Shown: positions 31,551 to 43,124 of the stretch, in pieces
Numbering within the stretch: the first letter of the stretch is position 1
Layout: each line of letters begins with the position of its first letter
Assembly (NCBI GenBank): GCA_963576725.1
Contig: OY755242.1
Span: forward strand, 29,004,725-29,068,724
Reading direction: 5' to 3'
Origin: Azorinus chamasolen
Lineage: Eukaryota > Mollusca > Bivalvia > Cardiida > Solecurtidae
DNA: 64,000 nucleotides
Notes under the pieces: generated by a model
What the model was told of the DNA's origin: nothing
Databases searched by the model: none
Seen by the model: only the letters and a program-made list of their open reading frames with translations
Made by a program: the position numbers and the translations under genes

Positions 31551-32544
31551 CAATAGCTAAATTTATGTCTTCGGATTCAGACTTCTAACCAACATGTGTA
31601 ATCAGTGTGTTGACCAGTTTGAGCCATAATGAGATGTCGGGTTACTCAACTCCTTATCTGGATACACACCGTTTGAAAATAATTCTCCCGTAACATGCCA
31701 AAGAATTGCAATTACATGTACAGGACCCAAAATCAGGTAATTTAAGCCTGTGCATAGTCTTTAATTAAGACATCATATATGATTTTATTTTAACCTCTTT
31801 TGAAAGGTTGATCATTTTAAATTAATTGTCTGAAATAGGCAGATATTTGCATTCACTAAAAGCTTGAACTGTTCAGAATTGCTCTTAACTTAAATAAGTA
31901 AAGCATTGCAGTAAAACGAAATATACTTCTTTGTGTTCACGGCAGATGGAGGCCACTGACACTAAATTTAAAAAGAATATAGTTCTATATATAAAACACA
32001 TATTATATTATATATATAGTTCTATATTATAGGAGTTAAGTACAGAACTAAATTCTTTTCGATCTAGGAGTTTGCCATGGAAGAAGCTATAGAATTAGCT
32101 CTACATTGTGTCATAAGAAAATAGAGCAGATCCTAATCCGACGGCTCTAGCAGGAACAATCTGACATAGCAAAAAATAATCTACTTATCAGAGGTCCAAT
32201 GATCTGCATCTTTTCAAATTATATTACTGGGTTTGTCAACACAGATTCATGCATAAATTTGTGCATAATATATACCATTTGATGTCGATTTAAGGGTGTT
32301 CGAGTAGGGCACGAAACGTTCAAATAAGACTATTATTGTGAGCACGCGCTGACTATTCACGATGTTTTAGTTACACCGACTGCATGAGCGCGTAAATAGA
32401 ATTAAACTTACTATTCTCAACAGACGATTAGATTACAAATTAGTCAGAATGTGCCGAGGGTAGTTTAGATGCGTGTTCTTTCAGTTGGACCCTGGTATAG
32501 TTGCATACAATTAAAAATACTGACATCGTATTGAAACCGTGTCT

Positions 32545-32680
32545 TTATATACGGGAAGTCTGCCACTTGTTACTATGTCATTATAAACGGGGAGTCTGCC
32601 ACTTGTCGCTGTGTCATTATAAACGGGGAGTCTGCCACATGTCATTGTGTCATTATAAACGGGGGATCTTCCACTTGTCA
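32545..32680. repeat. 36-bp minisatellite, about 4 copies
   Basis: CATTATAAACGGGGAGTCTG then CCACTTGTC at 36-bp spacing. Confidence 0.85.
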
Positions 32681-32704
32681 TGTATTATGGCTGTATTATA
32701 AGTA

Positions 32705-32750
32705 GTAGTATTTAATAATAATAATAATAATTAATAATAATAATAATATG
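32705..32750. repeat. AAT microsatellite
   Basis: Two (ATA)n blocks. Confidence 0.85.
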
Positions 32751-32901
32751 ACATGTAACGTCATAATATCTATTTTGAAGGTAAAAACTCGTTCTAGAAA
32801 TTTTAACATAACACTATCAATATAATTAAATTAAATAAATATTCTTGAATATGCTGACACTATTAAATCAGTACAGTGATTGTAAAATATTTAATTTACA
32901 G

Positions 32902-33081
32902 ACATACGTATATATTCAATTTACCTTTGAAGAAACACCGCCAGAAGCACTATATAACTCCTCACACTCCCTCCTCAGGCAGTCCCACTTTGAAGTATTA
33001 TCGAAGAAATTAAAGAAGACTCGTCACTTTCTGCTAGTTGATTCAATTTTCCCAGAATTAAAGGTAGTGCCAACTGATTAA
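32902..33081 (+). CDS. Possible terminal exon, unidentified
   Basis: After ATTTAATTTACAG there is a 59-codon open frame beginning TYVYIQFTFEETPPEALYNS and ending PELKVVPTD before TAA, with protein-like composition. A GTAGTG shortly before the stop could instead be a donor. No partner exon was found and I recognise no family. It could be a transposon fragment. Confidence 0.2.
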   Translation, partial: TYVYIQFTFEETPPEALYNSSHSLLRQSHFEVLSKKLKKTRHFLLVDSIFPELKVVPTD

Positions 33082-33253
33082 TCAGTGTTATTGGAAATTA
33101 TATTTATAATGACCATGAAACTGCTTTGTGTGTGTCATTCCTAACACTGGACTTGTAGCCTAAGCCTTCCAGTAGAATGTAATTAAGGGTGTGTTAGAGG
33201 TCAAGCTTCAGATCTATTGACCTCTTTCATTAAAAAGGACAGTGTCGTATCAC

Positions 33254-33466
33254 TTAACCTTTTCAATGGGGGAAACGAATCACTAATGTCCGTTGCAAAC
33301 AGTGTAGACCTAGATTGGTAGGCTCCTAGAGGAGCCTTCTCATCAGGGTATGCACTGTTGGTCATGCGACACTTTTCTTCACAAATATCCATGGACATTC
33401 ACGGTAAGCTCGACTTGTTTAAATTTTGGAATAGTACATTTGAAAATCCAACGTTGGAAGGATTAA
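33254..33466. mobile_element. TTAA MITE, family G
   Basis: TTAACCTTTTCAATGGGG to TTGGAAGGATTAA. Palindrome GCAAACAGTGTAGACC and partner; centre GGCTCCTAGAGGAGCC. Confidence 0.75.
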
Positions 33467-33574
33467 GTAGTTATGCAAGTTTACATCATAAATGTGTCGT
33501 TTTATTATGTCATGTTTTTACGCAAAATAAGACAAGATGCTATATAGTAAAAGTACATGTATGAGTCGTGCAGG

Positions 33575-33850
33575 AAACATCACATACAAAACACACAGCC
33601 GCCCGAACAGCGCCTAGACAAAAACAATTAATGTACATGCATATCAAAAGACAGAAAGAGACGCACAAAGACCTAACAAAGAATAGGGGGAAGATGGAAG
33701 TACCGCCTTGGAACGGTCAGTGCCAATTGTCACTGGGGGTTTAAACCGGTTATGGGGCTCCCAACCTCAAACTTATGCCATCCCCACCGAAAGACAAACA
33801 GTGTAAATAAACATATCCCCTCTCCGACCAATCTACAAGATTTGTAGTAA
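33575..33850 (-). repeat. Dispersed repeat R, best copy
   Basis: Contains ACCGCCTTGGAACGGTCAGT, then CACTGGGGGTTTAAACCGG, then GGGGCTCCCAACCTC. Inverse of the copy at 14083-14400. Confidence 0.6.
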
Positions 33851-33895
33851 GGTCCATTTTGTTCACTACGTTTCAGAATCATAATTAGTGTATCA

Positions 33896-33986
33896 TCCAG
33901 TCTCTCTCTATGTCTCTCTGTCTCTGTATGTCTCTCTGTCTGTCTGTATGTATGTATGTTTCTCTCCCTCCCTCCTTCTCTCTAGC

Positions 33987-34054
<68 letters not shown>

Positions 34055-34065
34055 ATCTCTCAGCA
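33896..34065. repeat. CT microsatellite
   Basis: TCTC, TCTG and GTAT tracts about 170 bp long. Long frames on both strands here are microsatellite translation. Confidence 0.9.
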
Positions 34066-34488
34066 AAACATTAAGAATCAACATAAGGACTGCAAACTCG
34101 CACATCCGATCATGCAATCCAGATTCAAGTACATATATTAGTAAATAGCAAGATCGCCGACTGGTGTACCAGTCTGTTTCTACCAAACTCAAGGAAATAA
34201 CAGACCAGATTTCAAAGAATTGGATATACTCGTACATGTACATGTACATTAAATCGAGACACTTGTGATGCTTGTTAATTATTACAAAACATCATTTTTA
34301 TTCGATCATTTAAAAGCATGGCAAATTAGTTTGGGGCGGTAAACATGTTGTTGTTTTTTCAAAGTTACTCCTGGAGAATTCAACATGTCTTCTATGCTTG
34401 AATATTGACTAGTGAAACAAGCAACCTTAAAATTCACCCAGATGATTTATGGTTCGATTTGTGATATAAAGGATTACATGTACTTAGT

Positions 34489-34674
34489 GATTTACTCTAT
34501 AAACACGTATTTTAACGCCTTTGTAAACAGACTACAATGTAGATCCAGAGTCAGGGTCTGCTCTGTTTTCTGCCATGGTAAACAATTCTGTCCACGTACT
34601 ATTACAACAAATAATCTAATCAATATTCATGATGTCATTGTTTCTTACATGAATATTCACGGAGTAAGGATTAA
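34489..34674. mobile_element. Family A MITE, centre lost
   Basis: CAGACTACAATGTAGATCCA and GTCAGGGTCTGCTCTG remain; the GGCTCC centre is missing. The right end matches CATGATGTCATTGTTTCTTA and GGAGTAAGGATTAA. Confidence 0.65.
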
Positions 34675-34844
34675 CTGTCAGAGTGGCAGGAGACAACATT
34701 TGTATTCGAAAAAGTACCTGGCATACAAACTCCTTCGTTTATACAGCAATACTCGTTTGTGGATATAATTTTCATATGGGAATTTGCATCTGCCAAGGGC
34801 ACTAAAATATATAATATCTAGGGAACTAAAGTACAAAATGGCTT

Positions 34845-35085
34845 TAATGGCACGCGGCTGCTTAATCCTTCCCCTGTGCAATGTTTATTCAATAATGAAA
34901 TATGGAAGGTGGAACATTATAGCCATTTCAGAAAGTAAAGAAATATAGGAGCCGTCTGGTCTGGGTCTACTCCGTTTGCAAATGCATGAAAACACGTTTA
35001 TATATGAAGGAAAGGGTTAATGCATTATGACAGCAATACGCTCTGCATAACTTTCGTCCTGTAGTAAACTTCTCAGAACTGTACA
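34845..35085. mobile_element. Family D MITE holding a family A MITE
   Basis: GCACGCGGCTGCTTAA and TTAATGCATTATGACAGCAA are the split halves of a D element, separated by 34862-35020. Confidence 0.55.
34862..35020. mobile_element. TTAA MITE, family A, left arm deleted
   Basis: TTAATCCTTCCCCTGTGC to GAAGGAAAGGGTTAA. Only the right arm TAGGAGCCGTCTGGTC onward survives. Confidence 0.75.
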
Positions 35086-35389
35086 TGTGGCAGACGGCAA
35101 CTAAAGTCTATGACACCTAGCGCACAGAGGAGTTCAAATTTCCAAGCGAATTTCCGGTGAAATGAGGTAAAGTGACCCCTCGTAGTAGATCGACCGGGTT
35201 CGATTTATTATATAGTACTCTGAACCCCCCCCCCCCCGCCCCCCCCCCCCCCGGTCATTTTACTATAAAGTAAAGTGACTCCCTTGCCATAGTATAATGA
35301 CCCCCCCCCCCCCCACTTAATAGTATTGTGACCCACTCTTTTTATCGTAGTAGGTCGACCGAGAGGTCTATATATTTTATAGTACAATG

Positions 35390-36665
35390 ACCCACGGTCA
35401 TTTTACTATAAAATAAAGTGACTCCTTTGGGAAAATACATCCAATACGGGATCAATAAATCATATAGTACTATGACCCCATGCCATTTGCCAAAATACAT
35501 CCACCAAGGGGGGGGGGGGGTCGATATATTATATAGTACTATGAACACCCCCCTTGTCATTATATTATAAAACATCGTGACTCCCTTGCCAAAATACATA
35601 CACGATTGGGGTCGATATATTATATAATACAATGACCTCCATGCCATTTTAATATAAAATAAAGTGACTCCCTTGCAAATATACATCCACTAATGTGGTC
35701 GATATATCATACAGTACTATGACACCCGGTCATTTTACTAGAAAATATAGTGACTCCCTTGCCAAAATACATCCACCGGGGGTCGATATATTATATAGTA
35801 CTATGACCCCCCAGTTCATTTCACTATAAAATATAGTGACTCCCTTGCCAAAATATATCCACGATGGGATCGATATATTATACAGTACTATGGTCCCCAT
35901 GCCATTTTACTAGAAAGTACACCGACTCACTTGCGTAAATACATCTCCGATGGGGTTCGATATATTATATAGTACTATGACCCCCAGCCACTTTACTATA
36001 AAACATAGTGACTCCCTTGCCAAAATATATCTACGATGGGGTCGATATATTATATAGTACTATGACCCCAATGTCATTTTGCTACAAAATATAGTGACTC
36101 CCTTGCCGAAATACATCTACGATGTGTGTTCGATATATTATATAGTACTATGGCCCCATGTCATTTTACCAGAAAATATACCGACTCCCTTGCCGAAATA
36201 CATCCACGATGTGTGGTCGATATATTATATAATACTATGACCCCCCATGTCATTTCACTATAACATACAGTGACTCCTTTGCCAAAATACATCCACGATG
36301 GGACGGGTCGATATACATGAGGGTCATAGTACCATATAACATATCGACCCCCATTGTGGATGCATTTTGGCAAGGGAGTCACTATATGTTATAGTGAAAT
36401 GACATGGGGTTCATAGTACTATATAATATATCGAACCCCCCCCCCCCCCCCCTGGTGGGTGTATTTTGGCAAGGGAGTCACTATATTTTATAATAAAATG
36501 GCATGGGGTCATAGTACTATATGATTTATCGACCCCGTAGTGGATGTATTTTTGCAAGAGAGTCACTATATTTTATAGTAAAATGAGATGGGTGTCATAG
36601 TACTATATAATATATCGACCCCCTCACCGTAGATGTATTTTGGCAAGGGGGTCGGTATATTTTCA
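35390..36665. repeat. 86-bp satellite, inverted at about 36311
   Basis: About eleven forward units (ACTCCCTTGCCAAAATACAT, then TCGATATATTATATAGTACT, then ATGACCCC), then about four reversed units. Turning point near 36305-36315. C and G runs occur within units. Confidence 0.85.
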
Positions 36666-37055
36666 CGTTGAGGTATATAACACAGTTTGAGCCAGTTTAA
36701 CAAACATATAACTTGTCAGGGGCAATAACATTTTAGGAAATCAAAGGACACAAGTCACACAACTCAAATGATCATTATGTTACCTTGACATGGTGTGAAA
36801 CAATCATTTAAAAATAGATGACTCCCGCTTGAGCTGTGAAGAAGATACATAATGGTATATATTTGCTACGATTTTAAGTCCTAAGAGAATCAAGGTAAGC
36901 AACTCTAATCATTTTTCATGTTATAAATTATCTATCAACCTCTAAATATATTCATTGACGTTTTCAAAGGAAGTTTTCATTCATGTAACTACTGACACAA
37001 ACAAAATATTGAATTGACTGACTGAACAAGGAACAAATTATCAGATTTTTAACAG

Positions 37056-37145
37056 TTTAAAGGCATTTCAAAGCTCCTTATATAAGTGACCCCCCCCCCC
37101 CCATATAAACAGTATCCAGCTGTGCTGATTGATTCCCTGGAGTGC
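37056..37145. repeat. Dispersed repeat end, inverse of window start
   Basis: AAGGCATTTCAAAGCTCCTT, TATAAGTGAC, a C run and CAGTATCCAGCTGTGCT match bases 3-68 in reverse. Confidence 0.7.
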
Positions 37146-37292
37146 TCCTGCAGTGTCCAGTCAGGGTCAATGACCATATGAGATAAAGTTATGCAATTAT
37201 ACCTTGATCCAGGTAGATAGGCATATAAGGTGCATGGCTGTACACTTTTTGTTTTTGTGTGAAATGACCAATAAAAATATCTTTAAAAAAAT

Positions 37293-37685
37293 TTAACCCT
37301 AAAATTCCCTCATATAAACCTGTTTTTACGCATTAGCAAACAGAGTAGACCCAGACCAGACGGCTCCTATAGAGCCGTCTGATCAGGGTCTGCTCTGTTT
37401 GCTTTTGACATGATATAGATCGGATTCTACAGTTTTTGTCAAAACTTCTCCTTATAGAAATAATTTGTTTTAGGCATAAAAATAAGCGTAGACCCAGATC
37501 AGACGGCTCCTATAGAAACTGTCTGATCAGGGTCTGTTCTGTTTGCTTTTTGACACAATATAGATTTGATTCTACAGTTTTTATCAAAGCTAAAACTTCT
37601 CTTTATGGAAATAACATATTTTACGCATTAGCAAATATAGTAGACCCAGATCAGTTTTTGTCAAAGCAAACAGGGAAAGGGTTAA
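37293..37685. mobile_element. TTAA MITE, family A, core repeated three times
   Basis: One pair of TTAA ends (TTAACCCTAAAATTCCC and CAGGGAAAGGGTTAA) enclosing GTAGACCCAGA.CAG blocks at about 37345, 37489 and 37640, the first two with near-full palindromes. Confidence 0.8.
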
Positions 37686-37972
37686 TAGGTGTTTAGAAAT
37701 AATTCTAGCTCTAGGTGTGAATATCTGATAATCAGTCAATTAAAGGGGTCATTAATTTTTTAACAAATGAAATTGAGAAGAGTTACTCATTTTTTGAGTA
37801 ACAGTAACAGTAATTATTAATTGACAATAATTTTGATTAACTTAAATCATTATTTGTTTTAAAAATCAAATTCAAATAAATACAATTAATAGCAAGGAGA
37901 AAAGTCTTTATCAAACACCTAAATTTCAACTAAATGCCAATAATAAATATAATCTGAAAATGGGTGATCCCT

Positions 37973-38215
37973 CGAAAGCAAAAGTGGAAATACAAAAAGA
38001 GAAAATTGCAGACTCGGTTTTATTGAGTCTGTTCATGAGTAGTAATTAAAAGTGCAACACTACTCACGCCCCCTAGCACCGGCTTAAGCAGTATTCAATT
38101 TTCAAAACTAATAACATGAAAACTAATGATCCCGAAGGACCAGAAAATATAACAACGCTGAGAATTAAGTACGAGGCGACTTTTTACGGCCGCCACACAA
38201 GACTATATTACATGT
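37973..38215 (-). repeat. Dispersed repeat T, copy 3
   Basis: Inverse of 15097-15320. In this orientation ATGGGTGATCCCTCGAAAGC begins a short open stretch (MGDPSKAKVEIQKEK). CTCAATAAAACCGAGTCTGC appears inverted. Confidence 0.65.
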
Positions 38216-38219
38216 CTCG

Positions 38220-38680
38220 CATAATCAAAAATATTAAAATAAATGATCATAATGATACTAAATACTTTTTTTCAGTCACATAAATTAACTGCAGAAATAA
38301 ACATAACATTATATAAAGAAATCAAAGATAATCAAACTATCATTTCATTTACCTGTAGATATTTTATCAATAATTCTACTGCATATGACAGACTTGATAA
38401 TTGACTATTGATATCCAGCTGTGAAATTCCCAGTGTGGCACCATAGAGCACCCGAAATACACAGCATGGGTCAACATTCCTTTCGAAATGCCTTTAAACG
38501 CATATTTAACTAATCAAAGGCAATACCTTCAAAATAACCAGAGCGAGGGAACTGAAATCACAAAGGTTCACAACAATTCATGCTGGGCAACATTTCTGTG
38601 AAGTTTCAAGACTAGCCCTATTAGGTTTAGAGTTATGTGTGGCTTAAAGTTCGTCATAAACTAAAACACATTCCAACTTG
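38220..38680. other. No gene seen inside the 3.7-kb element
   Basis: AT-rich sequence without splice-flanked frames. Confidence 0.3.
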
Positions 38681-39166
38681 ACCGGGGGTCATAGTACTTT
38701 ATAGTAAATCGACCCCTGGTCAATCTACTATGGTGGTCATTTTGTTATATGGGGGGTCATAATTTTACATGTAAGTGGGGTCATAGTACTACGACTCCCC
38801 CGATTATAGTACTATGACCAGGGGTCATAGTACTATATAGTAAATCGACCCCCGGTCGATCTACTACGGGGGTCACTTGGTGCACGAAATGCCGTCTCCA
38901 CCATTTCTCAATTCATTTGCAAAGGTAACCACAATTCACCACTAGCGAATCGTGTCTGTTGAAAACTTATCTTTTCGAGGTTTAGTGTCCCAATCAGCCG
39001 CCATTTTAAGACGAGCAGCTCGATCAATGTCTACATCGAGCATCAAAAATATAACACTGCTTAGCGCAATGCTCTGTATATAAGAAAGACAACTCTATTT
39101 TTTCCAACAATTGTAAAAATGCGGTTGACTCCCTTGAATTAAAAAACACTGCCTCATTCTAGCTAA

Positions 39167-39310
39167 ATTAAACAAATAAATAAACCCCTTGCAAACAGAA
39201 CAGACCCAGATCAAACGGATCCTGTGCGAGGTCAGCTCTGATTGCTTATGGAATGACAAAAATCTGATTCTACAAGTTCTGCCATAGCCAAACATTCCTT
39301 TGTTCGTTTG
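39167..39310. mobile_element. Family A MITE, decayed
   Basis: TTGCAAACAGAACAGACCCA and a shortened right arm GTCAGCTCTGATTGC. Confidence 0.5.
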
Positions 39311-40400
39311 CTTTTATATAAAAAAAAAACCGCTAATAAATGTCATTATATCTGGCACGAATATTCACCGGGCATAGGGTTATATGAAGATGGCTTTCAG
39401 CTTTTTCTATTAAGCTGCAACAAAGTTGATACACGTAGCCTATAGGCAGTCAGTGTATAGGCCTAGTAGGTTACATTGAAGGAGTTATCTGATCAGGGCC
39501 GTGCCGAATAAATCTTTGCAACAAGAACAGCTAGCATGCTAGCTAGTGGCGAATATTTTATTACCCGGCCTATAAACTGACCCAGATAAGTATCTGAGTA
39601 ACTCTGCGTCTCTCCAGGATCCAGAACGGTTGATCCTGATTGCCAGTTTCAAATGGGTATTTACCATTTTAAAGGATTTTTTTAGAATTGTCGTAGACGA
39701 CGATTCTAGCAGGAGACACATTTGTCGCAAGCGACATTTGCTGTAGACGACAATTTAGTCGCATATGAAGCTGAATATGTGTATTTAAATTGTTACAAAA
39801 ATAACCCATATATAAAGAGGGAAATCCCTACCGCGTTTCTGCGCTGTAGGCTATTCTGACTATATGCCTAATTCAGAAATTAGGAACAATTTTAAAATTG
39901 TCAGCAGTTATGCTAAATATTTATTATTATTATTATAGTTGCTATTTCTATATACTGTGCGTGTATATGTTCGTAGGTAAATGCGTACGCGTACATGTGC
40001 GTGAATATGTGCGCGTGCATGCGTGCCTGCAGTGTATTGATTATTATCATATATACGAGATGTACTTCTCAGAAACAGCTTGATCAGGGAGATAGTTAAA
40101 CCAAATACCTATGTTATCATGGGTCTTTGGTTAAACAAAGTCCAGTGTTACCTTAGACCTGATATCATCATGTAAAGAGTTTCCGATATACCGACAGACA
40201 AATACTATTATAGACAGTGACAGACAGACGGATAGAGCGCGCAAATACAAATACAGAGAGACGGAAAATGGGAAGAGCAGTTAGAGTTTGAGTCTTTTAT
40301 TGTTCATTTGATCTTTTCGTCTGTCCTTTTAATCGACTATTTTCTAATTCGCAGTTTTCACCAATAATTCAGTTGATTACATACACAAAAGTGTGTAACT
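39310..40400. other. No gene seen; small palindromes
   Basis: GCTAGCATGCTAGC at 39531-39544, and doubled GTAGACGAC phrases at 39690-39755. Otherwise unremarkable. Confidence 0.3.
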
Positions 40401-40464
40401 GACACACCCATCGAGCGGAATGGGTGTGTCCACCAACAAGTTCCCGGATGAAAGTGGGTGTGTC
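40401..40464 (+). promoter_or_regulatory. Inverted and direct CACACCC-type boxes upstream of ATG 40479
   Basis: GACACACCCA (40401-40410) and TGGGTGTGTC (40421-40430) form a perfect 10-bp inverted repeat around a 10-nt spacer. A third identical TGGGTGTGTC lies at 40455-40464, 15 bp before the candidate start codon. CACCC boxes bind KLF/Sp-type factors in animals; use here is inferred. Confidence 0.3.
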
Positions 40465-40478
40465 TAAGGTGGAACAAA

Positions 40479-40557
40479 ATGGCTGACTGTCAGGATGGGG
40501 AGGCTGGCGAGTCGACAGATGGGCATCCCAAAATATTAATTATGTCAATGCATAGTG
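40479..40557 (+). CDS. Candidate first coding exon of an unidentified gene
   Basis: ATG in context AACAAAATGG opens a 26-codon acidic segment (MADCQDGEAGESTDGHPKIL at its start), ending in phase 1 at a GTAAAT donor. The next candidate exon at 46483 accepts exactly this phase. The segment looks like a soluble N-terminus with no signal peptide. Upstream lie three copies of TGGGTGTGTC. I do not recognise the protein. Without transcripts it remains a proposal. Confidence 0.4.
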
Positions 40558-41239
40558 GTAAATGATGCACGCATATGAATTGTACAAGTGTCTTTTTGTA
40601 TGTCGGTTGGGTTTATTTTTGTCTGTCATCGATGTAAGGGAGTTAATTCTGCTAGGACTTTTAAAACGTAGAAAATGAAAGTGGGTGGGGAAGTTTTACG
40701 TGCATTAATGTCACTAGTTTTCGCATTCGACAAAACTGTTATTTACGAATTTGTGCATGAATAGATCATAGTTTAATTTGCAATCTGCTTTTAGTTTTAT
40801 TGAACAATCTGCTTAAGAAGCGGAAAAAATTGTGTATTTATCTAATAATTAAGTAGGCTATGTTTACATTAGATTCACGTTGTGACAGATCTTTATATGG
40901 GGGAATCGACAGCGAATTACAGTCATATTATACATCGAACATATTGATTTTATTTTTCATGTTACAGAGCTGTAGATAAGCGTAGTATTTAGGAAATGTA
41001 GCTGAAATATTTTCAACATTCTCTGCCAAGCCCTATCCTATCTTGTTGTCCTACAATTTTGAAATTTCAACTAATAAATAGAATATTTTTACTTTCTAAC
41101 TTAGCCTCATTTTATGAATCTTTCTTACCAAAGGGGCTGTATTGGTTGTAAATGTCATTGTTGAACATTCCATGTCATGATATGATTGAAATACTGTTGA
41201 ATAAACGACGTAAAACCCGATAAAAACCAAAACCATGAG

Positions 41240-41447
41240 CATTCATTCCTCTTCTGCTTGTCTGTATCCTTTCAAAAGGTTTTATAATGGCATTATGAAC
41301 AAGAGAATATTTTACCGAGGAAAACATGTAGAATTATGTCTCAATTCTTTCACAAGCAAACAGAGCATACCATGCAGGGGCTGTCTGATCTGGGTCTACT
41401 CTTTTTGCCTAAGTGTGAAAAAGCATTTCTATCAGGAAAAGTGTTAA
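41240..41447 (-). mobile_element. Family A MITE, decayed
   Basis: AAGCAAACAGAGCATACC and CTGGGTCTACTCTTTTTGC arms, right end GGAAAAGTGTTAA. Confidence 0.55.
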
Positions 41448-41474
41448 AAGTGAATAGATATGGAAAAGTAGATA

Positions 41475-43106
41475 CAGTATAACCTTGGTTATCCGACATA
41501 CCTTCGGACCGCCTGAGACTGTCGGATGCATCGGTGTGTCGGTTGTTCAAAATCGGAAGAGAAATATACAACGACGATAAACATTGACTGTTGATATTTA
41601 TTTACATTCGGCATGAAACCCGTTAGAATCAAATGTTAACATTCTGCACGCTACGTAAATGTCGTAGGAAAAATGAGTGCAGCAATTCTGAAAGTTTATG
41701 AAAATAAATGCACACTGGAACTCTGTTATACCGAGGACCGTTTTACTGAGGTATCCGGTGGTCTGTGTCGCCGATTTATTTTTGTAAATACCTTATAATA
41801 TGATTGAATATCGCAATGAAACATACGCTATATTTCACCCCAAACCCTATATTTCAACCCCATTAGACGGCCAGCAGACAGCCTGGCGGCCCGATTGAAA
41901 AGTGTGAAAACCCAATACACACTTTCAGAAGACTCGACTGTCAAAATGGAGGCTGAGCATCGTAACTTTCCGACATTACGGAAATCGTCGATCGAAATAT
42001 CGTGACCGCTTCGGAAACCTCCGTTATGTTGGGAAAGTGCATAGATTGGCCGCGTCGGTGTATTTCGTTATGTCGGAAGTGAACGAAATAAACCAAGCGT
42101 TGATATTGGCCTAAGGGGAAGATTATAATCGATGGCCTGATAATCCTTTCAACTCTTTTACCTGTTAAATGTGCCAATATGGGGTGTTGAGAAGTTTGTG
42201 TGCACGTTACTTTAATTGCATGGCGTCGGGTGTTTATGAAAAACAAACATCATTAGAAATCTAAACCCTGACTCAGAGCGGGGTTGGAGGTTATATGCTA
42301 ATGTAGAAAAGGGTGTGTACTCTTTGACCAATCTAAATTTAAAACCCCAATAAATCACACGCGACATCACATGTGACCTTTCATTTTCTGGAAACGGTGA
42401 CCTTTCATTTTTTGAAAACAGCGAGAGGCATATTTATTGTTTTAACACAGCGAATTTTAATCGGATTAGGGGTTTGTGACAGGCCAAGAGGCAATTAACA
42501 TTTTTCTCCCATACGCAAAATTTGACATCCTATCAACAAGTCAGTTTCGCTCGAAATTTCTTTATTTTAGGATGAGGGGGTTTATGTAAGTTTATGTAAG
42601 TACCCAGATAAATATCAGTGTGTCTAACAATTTGGATCCAGATGAGACGCCGAGCAATTCTGCATCTCATCTGTATGCAAATTGTTTTCATCAGTTAGAT
42701 CTGGCAGAACAAGTAAAGTACATTTTATTTCAGATCGAGTTTACACCTAACGTTATTCAAACAACTATAATGTTTTCTATTACATGGATTAAGTGTGTGA
42801 TCACAACGATAATAACCTGTAATTATAGATTTAGCCTGTACCCAAAATGTCGCGGGAGCGATAATTGCTCAGTTATAGGTGGTCCCAATTCAATACAACC
42901 GTCAACGTCGGATACGCAGGTGTGAAAAATGCCGCAATTATCACATTGGGACTTCCAAACAGTGTCGGATAACGGTTACGCGAGGATCCGTAAAACCAAG
43001 GTTTTAATTACATAGAACAAAGAAGGAAATGTTCGGGACCAAACATTGCTGTCGGATAGATTAGTTTGTCGGATGCAATAGGTTTCGGATAACCAAGGTT
43101 ATACTG
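41475..43106. mobile_element. 1.6-kb TA-flanked element, pogo-like ends
   Basis: TA at both sides; ends CAGTATAACCTTGGTTATCC on the left and the exact inverse of that 20-mer on the right. No transposase frame. The interior 41830-42190 is the inverse of parts of the element at 51439-53953. Within the first intron of the candidate gene. Confidence 0.75.
42625..42690. repeat. Family H-type palindrome
   Basis: TTTGGATCCAGATGAGACGC and CATCTCATCTGTATGCAAAT inside the pogo-like element. Confidence 0.45.
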
Positions 43107-43124
43107 TAGTTGGTTGATACAGTA

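Larger units (their letters stand above)
35170..38878. mobile_element. 3.7-kb element with inverted ends and satellite core
   Basis: Left AAGTGACCCCTCGTAGTAGA and right inverse AAGTGACCCCCGTAGTAGAT continue as matching ends for about 50 bp, through ATCGACC and TATAGTACT. Inside is the inverted satellite, a family A MITE (37293) and repeat T (37973). No transposase frame was found. Class unknown. Confidence 0.5.

Noticed and set aside
33888..34249. Long frames on both strands rich in Ser/Leu or Arg/Glu
   Set aside because: CT/GA microsatellite translation.
35225..35320. Long C runs as a biological feature on their own
   Set aside because: Homopolymer length is unreliable in assemblies; noted only as part of the satellite element.
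42620..42925. 101-codon frame starting MSNNLDPDETP
   Set aside because: The opening is a translated H-type palindrome and the rest lies inside a TA-flanked transposon.
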